NCBI GenBank assembly: GCA_002778215.1
Contig: PCDM01000002.1
Location: 1-64,000 of the forward strand
Length of the DNA stretch: 64,000 nt
Direction: 5' to 3'
DNA from: Esteya vermicola
Taxonomy: Eukaryota > Ascomycota > Sordariomycetes > Ophiostomatales > Ophiostomataceae
The position numbers were made by a program, and so were the translations under genes. The notes under the pieces are model-generated. The model had not been told where the DNA came from. It saw only the letters and a program-made list of their open reading frames with translations, and ran no database searches. Below, in pieces: positions 1 through 11,110 of the stretch; the stretch's first letter is position 1, and every line of letters begins with the position of its first letter.

Positions 1-2162
1 GCGGTGGATGCGGTAGAGGAGAAAGAAAGAAAAAAAAGACAGACGGTCACGTCAATGGACGGACTGGTGAGACTGGGACTCGGGTCGTCTTGTGCGTGAC
101 TGGTTGTAATCTAGCCAGAGGTCTGCATGAGCAGGTCAGTAAAACAGACGACAATAGACAATATGGGGGAGGACAAGGCGGGGGAGAGGTCCAGGAGAGA
201 GCAGAATGCAACGTGACGAGGACGCAGGAACCAGAGACACAAGAGACGAAGGGGGGCTAGCACTACCTCTTGAGAAACCTAGATCCTAGAGTCACAGGCT
301 CTTCTAGGGAAAGAGCCGTGTTGCGATATCCGGTGCATTCAGACGGCTTTCTGGAGGCTCAGGTCGGCAGTGGCGCGCTGGCTGGGTAGGAGGCCGTTGG
401 GGGCTGTTGGCGTAGCCGAGGAGACGGAGAAGCTGGAGAAGCGGACAAGCTGAAGAGGCGGAAAGGAAACCCCCCAAGAGGAGATTTTGCTGGGATGGAA
501 GTTGGCCGCAGGTTGAGAGAGAAAAGACGAGAGACGGAGGATGCAGTCTTGGCGGTCGCGAATGGGTAGGAACGAGAGTCGAGGGTCGAGCAGGACGACG
601 AGTTGGGTGGCCGGCGTACAAGGACAGAGTGCGACGAGCAAAGGGGGGGGGAGGAGGAGAGTGTGGAATTGCCGGAATGCCCCCAAAAACGCAGGGAGAG
701 GTAGAGAGAGAAACAGGCGGCGGAGAGGGGTCGTTGATGGGCAAGAAAAAAAAAGGGAAAGAGGGAAAGCAGGAGAGAGGAGAGGGAGAGGGAGGGAGCA
801 GGATGTGAGGAGTAATAACGAGGTGCAAGGAGAAATAAGAAACAAGAAAAAGAGTGAGGACGGGGGGGTGCGAGGAAGGGGAGATGAGAAGGGAAGGGGG
901 AAAAAGGAGGGTGATTGATGGAGTGCGGACGAGTATCTTTTGGCGGTGGCCGCGCACAAAAAGTACTTGAGCGGGTACGCAGTGCGAGGACGAATGGCAG
1001 CAGAGCTGGTCCGTGATTAAAACGGTCAAGGGCCATTAAAATAAAATAAGGGGTACAAAGTACATGGAGCAGGGCACGACCAAGTACGGAGTAGGGTACG
1101 AGCAGCGTGCTGGGCGGGACCCATGGCACAGGGTCCATGCCCCTTTGGGGGGCACGAGTTCACCGTAGGAGAGCTTCTCGTACGGAGTAACTGCATACTC
1201 TGCCACTCGTACCATGTACTCGTACTGCAGCAGCATTGTTCTCCGCCAGGTACCACTTTAGCGCATACGGCTGGTGAGCTAGCGCCTGCAGCACGCGGAG
1301 CGGTCTGGGCAGGACCGCAGGCGGTGTCTTTTTTGCTTTGGCTTTTTTTCTGCCTTTTTTACAGCGTACTTTTTTTACTGCTTTTTACCCTATTTTGTTT
1401 GGCTCTGACAGTCTGTTTCACCACTGCTCGTACAGTGTTCACTCGCGAGCAGCCGCGTCGTTTTCAACATGCAAAGAGGAGGAATGAGATTGGCGAGAGA
1501 GAAAGCAAAAAAAAAAAAAAAAGAGAGAGAAGAGAAAAGAGGGGGGAAGCGAAGAGGCAAAAAGAAGGGGCGAGTGCCAGTGGCTTCACAGCATGGACGC
1601 GTGTGTGTCGCAGCAAACGCGTTGCAAGATCAATAGCATGAAGGAGAGGCTCGGTACCAGAGACGGTACGTATCTACGTATACCTAGGTACATGTACGTA
1701 CTCTGTACTCGTATGCACAAACAGCATGCTTGTACAGGTAAACACAACCAGAGAAGCAGGGAAGCAGAGAAGCAGAAAAGCAGAGAAGCAGAAAACAAGA
1801 GCGTGCCAACCCATTACTACTACGAGTATGCATGTACCAACAAGTACCGTTACCGATATCAACGTGGTATTGCCGCTTCTCGAGTTGGTTGCAAAGTACG
1901 GAGTACTCGTACGGCGTGCTCTGCATAAGATGGTTAGCTGCTCCTTCTGTCCCTTAGCATGAACGAACAAACAGGGGACGGGGATGGGGAGGGAAAAAAA
2001 GGGAAATGGAAAATGGAAAAGGGGGGCGTGAGGTGAGTAGAGACATCCTGACGAGGGTTGCGGTCAATTTCGCTACTCCGTAATGAGCAAGGGTGACCGT
2101 TTAAAGAAGACAGGGGGTAGGAAGACCACAACATGAGCTGCGGAGGGTCCACCTGGCTGTGC

Positions 2163-2211
2163 CATGTACTCCGTACTCTGGCTGTACTCCGTACTCTGTA
2201 CTCGTACGCAG
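2163..2211. repeat. cluster of GTACTCCGTAC motif copies
   Basis: Two GTACTCCGTACTC copies lie about 19 bp apart and are followed directly by TACTCGTACG. This is the clearest local cluster of a motif that recurs, in both orientations, near 1,080, 1,188, 1,897, 2,993, 3,281, 4,715-4,735, 4,807, 4,841, 13,361, 17,156, 22,938, 55,668 and 56,041, always outside the genes called here. The core is two GTAC palindromes separated by GGA or TCC. Confidence 0.6.
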
Positions 2212-3641
2212 TATGAAAAGTGGCAGAGCAGAGAGCAGAGGAACGCGTCTGAAAGAGTTGGGTGAAACACGGCCGCTCTTCTCACAGTCTGCTGTCTATC
2301 ACGCCGCACCTGTCATATTTTATGACAGCTCTGGACACGGGTAAAAAAAGAGTGGATGCTGCTCTGATAAGAGGCACGTACTATGTATGAAAAGATAGAG
2401 TGTGTCCTGTTGCCAGGACGGCTTTGTTGTCATGTCTGGGCGCATCGAAGCCGGTCCCGCCCTTTCTGCCAACGGGACTGGAATGCATGTGAATGGCAGT
2501 CTGCCAGTCTGCCAGTCTGCCGGCATGTTTGTGCAGACGAGTGCAGCCTCTGCTGATACGCCAATCGCTACCCTATTCTGTCTCGAAATGCGACACATTT
2601 AGTGGTCGTACTCTGTACATTCTGTTGACATACAAGTGCTTTCCTAGCCCAATCGCCGTCGTTTTGTCACATGTTTTTGAACCGACTGTCCACTCTGACG
2701 AGTATTCGAGTAGGATCCAGGGAGTATTCGTAGGATCCAGGAGTTGATTTGGCGATTTCCTTTTTTGCGTAGACGAATTCACAATGGTGTTGCTTTCATT
2801 ACTCGTACTTTACTATGTACCATTACAATGGGGAACACCAGTCGCCCAAGATGGAAATCCTAATTTGCTTCCAGGGTACTCGTACTTGGTACCTGCATGC
2901 CATTTGCTAATACGTAGTACTATGTATATGAGGACAGGCACTCGTGCAAGTCCCTCGCACGATCTGATTTCTGCGCCGCGGGGACACAAGCGTACGGAGT
3001 ATATATAGAAGCAGCCAGTCAGCAAACGTTTCACATTATTCTAACAAGATGTGCACGAATCAGCGAGGGGGGAGAAAAAGAAAACAAAGAAACACAGAAA
3101 AAAGAAAAGTTAAAAAGAAGAAGAAAAAAAGAAGAAAAAGATTTGCGTTTCAGAAGCACAGCTGTAAACAGTGTGTATCATACAGTGTTTATGAATGTGC
3201 ACAGTGTCCAAGCTCTGTGGCTCGTATCACACAGTTTGTATTAGGTACGAAAAACTGGTAGACGGTCAACCATACGAGTACTCCGTACTCGTACCTCCAA
3301 GCTGTGGCCGTCCTGCGACCTCAACGCCGCCTTTTCCTCTCCAGGAAGCTGCTCCCCGGTGGCTGGCCATGCGTGATTAAAACGCCCTCAACAAGCAGCG
3401 GAATGGCAGTTCCATGGTCTGTCTGTCCTTGTGCACCGCTCTTTTTCCAACCCTTGTCGGTAAACAAGCTTCCATAATGCAACCTTTAATTTTTCTTCTT
3501 GTGTTTTTGGGCGGTGGACAACAAGACTATCGCTTGAGCTACTGCAACTCGTTTGCACGATTCTCCCACCGCCAGTCTGGACGGGAGCGGGAGAGAGAGA
3601 AGTTTTTTTGTTAATTGTTTGACAGGAGACGAAGCTGGGTC

Positions 3642-3680
3642 AAGCGGGCCAAGCTGGCCAAGCTGGCCAAGCTGACCAAG
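3642..3680. repeat. 10-bp tandem repeat (CCAAGCTGGC)
   Basis: About four imperfect head-to-tail copies of a 10-bp unit built on CCAAGCTGGC lie in non-coding DNA. No coding frame or function is evident. Confidence 0.6.
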
Positions 3681-5869
3681 GAGACTGAAGAAAAAGAAGA
3701 AAGAACAAGAAAGGGTAAAAAAGGGATGGGAGCTTCCTGCCGTGAAAGCGCAGCTACAGGTATCTAGCCTGAAACGGCAAGTTCTATCCTAGAGAACGGC
3801 TTAGGAGCTCGTAGACAAAAAAAAACTCGCCAAGGGACAAAAAATAAAGAAACCAAGTCTGCCAGATCGAGACTGAGATCCCGTGACACTTGCAGGTTGA
3901 ACTATGAGTACTCGTAGGCCGTGCTGTGGAGGGAATGTTTTAAAATACATGGTACAAAAGAACAGAGAAAAGAGCTGATTGGGATCATCATCAGAGAGGT
4001 ACATAGTACAAGACAAATACCCCGTACTCCAAGCTCGTATATTGTACATGGTACGCTGTGCACCAAGAGCTTGCATGACAAGTCATGCGTGGGCGGATGC
4101 GGGCGAGAGCGACGGGTGTCTGATCCTTTCTGGCGCCATGCGCTCTTCCCTACATAGATAGTACTTGTTGCTGCCGTGTGATGTGGCACACTACTACGTA
4201 TAATGGCAGGCACGGGTACGAATACTGACAGACATGCAGGAACCGGTGCAGTGTATCGAACACACTTTTTTTAATTTAAAAGGATCTTTAAGAATTAGCG
4301 GGAAAGAAGTAGTACGTATACGCTACGAGGAGTACGTACTCAAGTACTCTGTACGCAAGAACTGAGCACTCGGTAGCATGTGCATAACAATGGTTTCTGC
4401 TGCCGCCCATGGTTTGATAGAGAGACATCCGGCTGCTTCCTGTTACCAGCACATTCATGCAGACGACGAGGGGATCTGCGCGCGAACAGACATAGCACGA
4501 GCATTATACACTGTGTACGCTCGAGTACGAGTATATTCTATGTATGTACATACTCCGTAGTAGTACGAGACATCTGCCGTCAGTGCTCTCCAGTGTCTCT
4601 GTTCTTCACTCTTCACCCTCCATGCTCAAGCATGAGTTACATTGTAGGGCAACCCAAGGACCTGTTCATGCACGGCAAAACATACTCGTACATGGTCGTA
4701 GTCTCTCTCTCTTTTACGGAGTATACGGAGTAGGTACTGGTACTTGTAGGAGAACCTTGCACAATTTGTGCAGGGGCAGTCTCATCCCATCGTGCCTGTA
4801 CGTATGGAGTACGAGTATGCAGGACGTACATAGTAGGACGCAGTACTCCGTACTCGTATCCGTACTCACACTTTGCCCAGAAATGAGAATCCCCAACGGC
4901 CTTGCCTTCGTTGAGGGACTACGACCGCGTACGGACCATGTTCTTCCGGCTGCCTCCCTCTTCTCGTCACCGTATCATCACAAACGTTCGAGTCGTTCTA
5001 TTCCAGAAGCTGGTATCCCCCATGTTTCCACCAGTCCCACCGGCCTTCCCTGTCCAATGCTGCTTGTACTTTCGCAGTATAGGCTCCTTCTCCGACTCAC
5101 CTACAAACTCTCCGGTCCAGAAAAGTGGGTTCCGGTTTAGGGGTAAAATACTCGGTAGACGAAGAAAAGGTCTCACTCTCCAACACGCCGTCGAAAAAAA
5201 AGAAGGGGGGGCATCGAAGGAGGAAATCAAGGAGGAAATCAAAGGAAACCTATACAAGCAGTCCACTATGCTGTGCTCTGTTGTCCGTACGAGTACGTAC
5301 GAGTCCTCGCAGAAACCAGCTCGTACGTGCATGAAAGAGTGAGGCAAAGAACGCAGCTGGCTGGACAAGCAAGGAGGATCTTCCCTTGACTTGTTAGTGT
5401 CCTTTTGGTCTAGCCAGCAGGAACAAGAGAGAGTACAACGTAGCAAGATGATCAATGTTTACTACAAGTACTCCATACTCGTATTCTTTGCCACCTTTTC
5501 CTTCTCCAAAGTACGAGTACGTATGAGTAATTCTCGATGTCTCTACTGCCCGGCGCAGGGGACCTGAGGTCACATCCAATTTTCAAGCGATAACATTCCA
5601 TTGGGTTGTCGTCTGCTCCGTAATTGCCATCATCTTGTAAAGAGGTCTATAGCATTTTCTATGCGAGACCGAACGAGCTTCCTTCGCTTACCTAATCGGT
5701 TAGGGGATCACCGCCTGGGCATTACCATTCGATACAGATTTGCAATGACATAATGAAGTAGTCCTAAATGTGAGTATTTTCTCGCTCACCTTATGCCCTT
5801 GAACTTGAGAAACTTGGTACGCCCTGGTATTGTTCTCTTATGGTAAATAATTCCCTGAACTGTATTGTA

Positions 5870-6835
5870 TTATCTCAAGTCCAAATGTACTTGCCAGCTC
5901 ATCCCGTACTCATCACTAAAGTCATAAAACTCCCATTTCCTACATGTTTTATTTAGCCAGCCATGCTTGTTGATAGCCGGCTCATACAACTCATAACATA
6001 AGACATCAGCGTTCTCTATATACCATCCTTCAGCATCTATTTTCTTGATGAGCCTCTGATCTCCTCGCCATATTCTCTCTGCTTCTTCTTCGGTGACATC
6101 AAACCTAAACCTTATTGTATTGAGATGTTGCAAAATATGTGAGTGTTGCTCCAGGAACTCCGCCCACTGCGTTCTTGACAGACGAATATCTAAAATAACA
6201 AAGTTAAGGCCGGGCATTAGCTCGCGTTGGCGACTTAGCAGAGCTGCGTCTTCGCATTGTTCCTTCCAGATGGCCATTTTTAGCTTGGAAACATAATGTC
6301 GATGCCGCTTCGGAAGAGGCCAGGAGTTGACTACTTTCCAGTCGGCCTCATTCGGCCTCCCTTTACACCACGCCGTGCGAAATGTGTTCTCCCCATATAG
6401 GACACGGGCACCTTCCTCGTGGCAGAGCTGTGAACACCTCAGTATTGCTGGGAATAGCCCATGGCGCACATGCGGGTAGTGACAGTTTGGAGACCTCAGG
6501 CACTGTTGATAGACCACAAACTGACTGGTGGGTATACATATATATGATATGATGTTGCTACATCGTAGAAGATATCGCAAGATCTGGATGCGGATATCGT
6601 ATGATAGCCGGAAGTAGGAACTGAGATGACGGTCTGTCGTGGAAAAGAATGGTGCATGAGTCACGCGTTGGACAGCATGGGGTGTAGGGCTCAGAGGCGA
6701 TGGAAGTGATGGTCGGAGGGGAGGAGCGGTGAAAGATAGAGAGGACGGCGTAAGAAGAAGCTTGGTTTGGTGGAATCTATGTTTCGGTTTCGGCTTGGTG
6801 AAGCATGACTCATGGATTGTATCACCAATTTGCAT
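5870..6835 (-). CDS. F-box/DUF7730-like protein
   Basis: Single-exon frame of 321 residues starting at an ATG. Residues 1-70 are Ser/Pro-rich and probably unstructured. A block near residues 72-95 (FRLSYDIRIQILRYLL) looks like the F-box-like helices that open fungal DUF7730/2EXR-type proteins. Further on, SQLCHEEGARVLYGENTF is the signature 'C+.i..EA...LYg.N.F' segment of that group. The C-terminal half is a mixed helix/strand region without a motif I recognise. Such proteins are usually described as F-box-like and may recruit substrates to ubiquitin ligases, but no catalytic residues are expected and the role here is unknown. Codon choice is clearly AT-richer than in neighbouring genes, which suggests an accessory or recently diverged gene. 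The family call comes from motif shape only. Confidence 0.65.
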   Translation of the reverse strand: MQIGDTIHESCFTKPKPKHRFHQTKLLLTPSSLSFTAPPLRPSLPSPLSPTPHAVQRVTHAPFFSTTDRHLSSYFRLSYDIRIQILRYLLRCSNIISYICIPTSQFVVYQQCLRSPNCHYPHVRHGLFPAILRCSQLCHEEGARVLYGENTFRTAWCKGRPNEADWKVVNSWPLPKRHRHYVSKLKMAIWKEQCEDAALLSRQRELMPGLNFVILDIRLSRTQWAEFLEQHSHILQHLNTIRFRFDVTEEEAERIWRGDQRLIKKIDAEGWYIENADVLCYELYEPAINKHGWLNKTCRKWEFYDFSDEYGMSWQVHLDLR

Positions 6836-7447
6836 TATGGAAAAAAATTGACAGTGAGCTTGTTATGAAAACGTAGAGTTGCATAAGAAGGCGAGGAAAA
6901 TAGAGGTAGTTGAAAGAGGGACGCCGCGATGGCAGGTTAGGTGGTCGTATGGATCACGTGATATTGTATGTTCTTTTATGACGTTTCTCGATTTGACCAC
7001 TGCCCTGTCGCAGACTACGAGTAGAAGGGGACCAAGGGGCAACCAGCGGGAGCTGGCTCGCCATCACAGCCTCGATTCGAAGTTGGGCATGTCCGGTAAC
7101 ACATTCATCCCCTATGAGACAGGCCTGCCAACCAGCCTCACGTTTTTCAATCAGTGACAATCTCTGTACCGAAGTCGAGTGGTGTTGGCGAAGATGTATA
7201 AGTCTATCTTGAATTTGGTGATGGGTAAGTCGGTGGCTACGCCATAGTTTTGGTACTAGATATGTCCTGGTCAATGTTTGGAACCCTACACTTCAAGAGC
7301 CTGCAGTCACAATGACAGAGCTTTCAGTCAGAACAGCAGAACGTTTCATTCAAAATCAAAAACTAAAGTCACACCCAAACCAACAGCCCTTTTCTACAAG
7401 AATAGCCGACATGCAACCCTCCACACTTCTGCACTATGCAGTCTCCT
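6836..7447. other. intergenic, probable promoter of the F-box-like gene
   Basis: This 612-bp gap lies upstream of the minus-strand F-box-like gene and downstream of the UNG-2EXR stop. A 92-codon plus-strand frame near 6,879 shows no protein-like features. No repeats or RNA genes were seen. Confidence 0.5.
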
Positions 7448-9687
7448 TCAGCTCCCCCCCTCCCGACCCTGCCAATATGCCTCGCGGTCGCGCAGCAGCA
7501 GCTTGATCAACTGCGGCGTCCCGACATTCACCAGCTTGACCGTCGGGCGCGACCAGCGGCCTGCCTCGCGGCGCCGAAAAGCGTCAAAGTACCTCTCAAA
7601 GCTCTGCACCAGCAGCGGCTGGATCTCTTCTAAATTTCTGCTGGCCGGGGGTCCGTCGCCGTTGAAATCAGCCAGCACGTCGGCCGTCAGTCGCAGAGGT
7701 CCCAGCCACGCAAGCGACTCTGCTGCCGCATCCGCTCCGTCAAACTCGACCGAGTCCCACAACGGCCTTGCATCACTGCTTCCACAAGCAGCGTCTTGCG
7801 CGATGATTCTCTGTATATTGGTCCCGCGTCCGCGGTACGGCAGCCGCGCTGCGTCGTCCAGGACGCTATTCACAACAAATACATCCTCTACCCGTGGCAC
7901 AAGCCGCAACGTATGGTGGACCTCTTCTCCATCAAGCGGAACAGCCCTCGCATTAGAGAACGTCAGCGCCAGCCGTCGCACGCGCCGCAGCTCCTCGGGC
8001 ACAAACTGCCCGACGATCCAGGGTGCGTCAACGCCGCGATGCAACTGCGGTGAGTCCCAGTCTGCGCCTCTCAGGAGCAGAATGTCGCGCGTGAAGTGGA
8101 ACCATGTGTGAGCCGGGGCGGACCGCGTTGCGAACGCCAGCGCGTACCCGTGTTGCGTCAAGAAGTCGCGGGCGTCGCGGCAGGTGTGCAGCAGGGCGGG
8201 GATCGGCGCTTGACTGAAAAGGCGGGAGCGGCGGCACAGGTGCCACGCGAGCGGCGGACGCTCCGAGAGCCAGAGGGGGTCGATGGATGGAGTCTCCGGG
8301 GACGGGGTCCAGATTGGGGGCATGTGTGCCTTGGCGGGAGGTGAGAAGCCGTAGCGGGGGAGGCGGGCCTGGTGCAGTGGCGGAGCGGAGATCTGCTGCT
8401 GGAATTCGGGGTCGAGGACGTAGCGGCGCCAGGTGAATGCGAAGTAGGCCAGGGAAGGATGGATGGGGAGCTGGGAGGGCAGCGTGCGATGGAGCCAGGC
8501 TTCGAACTTCTCAAAGGTCTCTGCGCTGGGAGCAGGCCGTTCTTGGACGTGGACGAAGCGCGGCGGGGTGGCGAGGAGGTAGATCTCGTGTCTGATTTCG
8601 GGCGGGAGCTGGGAGAACAACGAGAATGAATCGAGAGCTCTTGCCGCTGTTGTTTTGTCATCTGGATCCTCATGAGCCTTCTGGCCCACCCGCCCGTCCT
8701 CCCCGTCGACAGACGGCTCTTCCTCCCGCAGCTCCCTCGTCGACGTCCCCGGCACCAGCGCCCAATCCACCTCCCATCCTCCCCCATACCTCACCGCCAG
8801 CCACTCGTTCGCCCCCTTGAAATGCCCACAGTCGAAAAAGCCCCAGGATGCAGACAGCGGGGTGGGATGCACGCTCTCGAGCACGAGATGCACGCCCCTC
8901 GGAACCTTCCACAGCCTGCGGTTCGCAGCCGCGCCCCACGCCATGAACACGACGCCCTGCGCGCGCTCCCGCGTGATCACGTCGATGACGTGCTGCACGA
9001 AGCGCTCCCACCCCCTGCCCACGTGGGCGTACGAGAGGCCTTCTCGCACGGTCAGACAGGTGTTGAGCAGCAGGACGCCCTGCGTGGCCCACGGCGTGAG
9101 CACACCGCCGTTCGTCGGCGGCCGCTGAAAGCTGGGGTAGTCGTTCTCCAAGGCGCGGAATATGTTCTTCAGAGAGGGCGGCGCTGGGATGCCTGGTTGC
9201 ATGGAATAGGCGAGGCCGTGGCTCTGGCCTGCGATGCGGCTGGGCTCCGAGCCTTGGATGACGACCTTGACCGTGTCGAATGGTGTGAGACGAGACCTGA
9301 TCGTTAGCGAGAACATGCTCCTATCAGTCACGGCAACGTATGGGCATACCATGAGTACACGTCCTTCTCCTCCGGAAGCCATTTCCGCCCCGCCGCCGTC
9401 TCCCGCTCGAGAAACCGTTTTAAGTTGAGGAAATCAACGCCTGTAATGACGTTCTTCAGTTGTGCCAGCCAGCTCTCATCCAGGGTCTCGATCTCCAGCT
9501 TGAGGAGGTGTCTCTGTTCGGGGGTGAGACTGGTGAGCCACGCCTCCTTGTCGAACCGAGGCGGAGGCGGCTGGTCTCTGGCGCCGGATTTAGGCCCATA
9601 CCAGAGATGGACGATGTTTCCGTCCGCTCTGTGATTTTGTGGCCTCTTTATGGCATGGGACAGGGCGCCGGTCCTTTGCCGTTGCAT
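7448..9687 (-). CDS. UNG-like uracil-DNA glycosylase domain fused to a 2EXR domain
   Basis: Two exons (9687-9350 and 9296-7448) flank a 53-bp intron with GTATGC donor and GCTAAC branch; the product is 728 residues. Residues 60-300 follow family-1 uracil-DNA glycosylase: SLTPEQR, VYSWSRLTPFDTVKVVI, APPSLKNIF, GVLLLNTCLTV with the uracil-binding Asn at 191, VVFMAWG, and the His loop HPTPLSA (His256). The water-activating motif GQDPYH, however, reads GSEPSR at 128-133, so the Asp, Tyr and His are all replaced. The frame continues without a stop through an acidic linker into FSLFSQLPPEIRHEIYLLA (about 337-355), the start of a 2EXR domain, followed by about 375 residues. UNG normally removes uracil from nuclear and mitochondrial DNA; whether this protein can is doubtful. 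The N-terminal NIVHLWYG sits where fungal UNGs have a SITSFFG-like PCNA-binding motif and looks degraded. Confidence 0.8.
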
Positions 9688-11110
9688 GCTGCTGAGTGGG
9701 ATTGGTGCCTGATGTTGCGGTAAGCGTTTTTTTTGTTGTCAGACAGTGCAGGGTTACTCCAAAACTGCCGCTGAGCTAAGCACAGACCGGGGGACAAGGG
9801 TACAAGTGGAAAGGGAGTGTGTGTGGCATGCATCATCGCATTGTTTGTATAAGAAGCACACGAAGACGGATACAATGGGCACGAAAAGGCGGTCCATAAA
9901 TGAATGGTCTATGAAGTTCTCGGCGAGGACTTCAGATAGACAACATCTTCAAACAGGGCACATGTTTGTCAAGCTATAGCGTCTTGAATACTTGCTTCGA
10001 ATTTCGCAATTCAAATCTTACACTTATTAGCAAAATACGGCGTAACGTTATTTCAGTCACCTGCTCTGATGGAGTGACCACATACTCGTACTCGTACTCG
10101 CGTAGGGCAGATTAATATAACGAGTCGTTGCAACTATCGTCCCCCGGCAAAAAAAAGAAAAGAAAGTTCCGCATCTCTAATTTCCTAGAGAGAACACATG
10201 GTCCACCTTCCGCAGCACTGTAGCATTTTTTAATCTCATCCCCCCCTCTCTGTGGTATTCATCAATGACACTTTAGATACTCATAGGTTCTGGCTCTTGT
10301 TTAATTTCTTCAACAAATTTCTCATAATTTATCCTGATGGAGTCGATCTCTCATGGGTGGGGGAAGGCAATCGACTCGGGCAGGGGGGGCGGAAAGAGAT
10401 CTCTCATTATTGCTCTTAGCCTTGGTTAACGTCTGTGATACTGGCATCACAGAGCTTGGAAATCGCAACGAAATTCCCGAAGAGCCGGAAGAATCCTAAC
10501 CCAAATTTTCCGTGGTGCTGGTTCGGAGAACCCATTCTATCATATGTGATACAAAGAGGAGCTACGAGACGGGAAACGACAGTGTACTACAATTTCGTGC
10601 TGCCTTCTTCTCGTAAACGTAGACAGCCTCATACACATGGTTACAACCTGTGTGTATGACTTTTGGGTAATCTTTTTTTATTTCTTTTTCCTCTTGATTT
10701 TCACATCTTAGGATTGTAGATTGCTCGCAGTTTGTGTAGACAGCTCAAGTTTTATATTTCCTTGTTCTTGCCACATATTGGTAAGTCGCATAGAGAAGAT
10801 ATCCGAGCATGATATATTTTTATTACCCTTCTTTTTTTACAGAAATATCGTGATAACGTGTCCCGTTTAGATGATATTACTCATATACGTTTTCTGATGT
10901 GGTCAATATGCAAAAGAGGCAAGAGCTATCGGTGTGTTGCTTACATGCGTTCCTTCCTTTTCTGAGAATTCAAACCATCATTTCAGGCAGCAGTCACCTC
11001 TCATGCCAGGTTTTAGTATAAATTTTACTTTTTTTTGTGATTTCGTCATTTTTTTTTTTCAATCTCTCTCAACAACACAAACCTCTTTCGACTTTTACAT
11101 TCTCGTCAGT
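9688..11110. other. AT-rich intergenic region
   Basis: This 1.4-kb gap lies between the divergent UNG-2EXR and Stc1-like genes. The stretch 9,960-11,050 is visibly AT-richer than the surrounding genes, with poly-T runs near 10,670, 10,830 and 11,030. A TACTCGTACTCGTAC tract lies at 10,083. No coding, tRNA or mobile-element signature was found. The right end must contain the promoter of the Stc1-like gene. Confidence 0.5.

Larger units (their letters stand above)
1..5869. other. gene-free region rich in GTAC-type motifs
   Basis: I find no credible coding gene here. Open frames are short, overlap on both strands and consist of low-complexity Ser/Pro/Leu or Arg/Glu/Lys runs. About 300-920 is strongly purine-rich on the plus strand (pyrimidine-rich on the minus strand), which resembles the CT-rich leaders in front of other genes in this window and may be the leader of a minus-strand gene beyond the left edge. 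From about 1,060 onward the DNA carries many copies of GTACGGAGTAC/GTACTCCGTAC and TACTCGTAC, absent from the genes examined. Small tandem arrays lie near 1,755-1,795 (GAAGCAGAA-like), 2,496-2,521 (CAGTCTGC) and 3,642-3,680 (CCAAGCTGGC). No tRNA-like cloverleaf was noticed. Confidence 0.6.

Noticed and set aside
304..1138. Three overlapping minus-strand frames of 206-259 codons
   Set aside because: Their Ser/Pro/Leu-rich sequences are translations of a CT-rich tract in all three frames, with no family motif and no gene structure.
4902..5342. 146-codon plus-strand frame
   Set aside because: Mixed composition without any recognisable pattern, opposed by a similar-length minus-strand frame, and full of the non-coding GTAC motifs.
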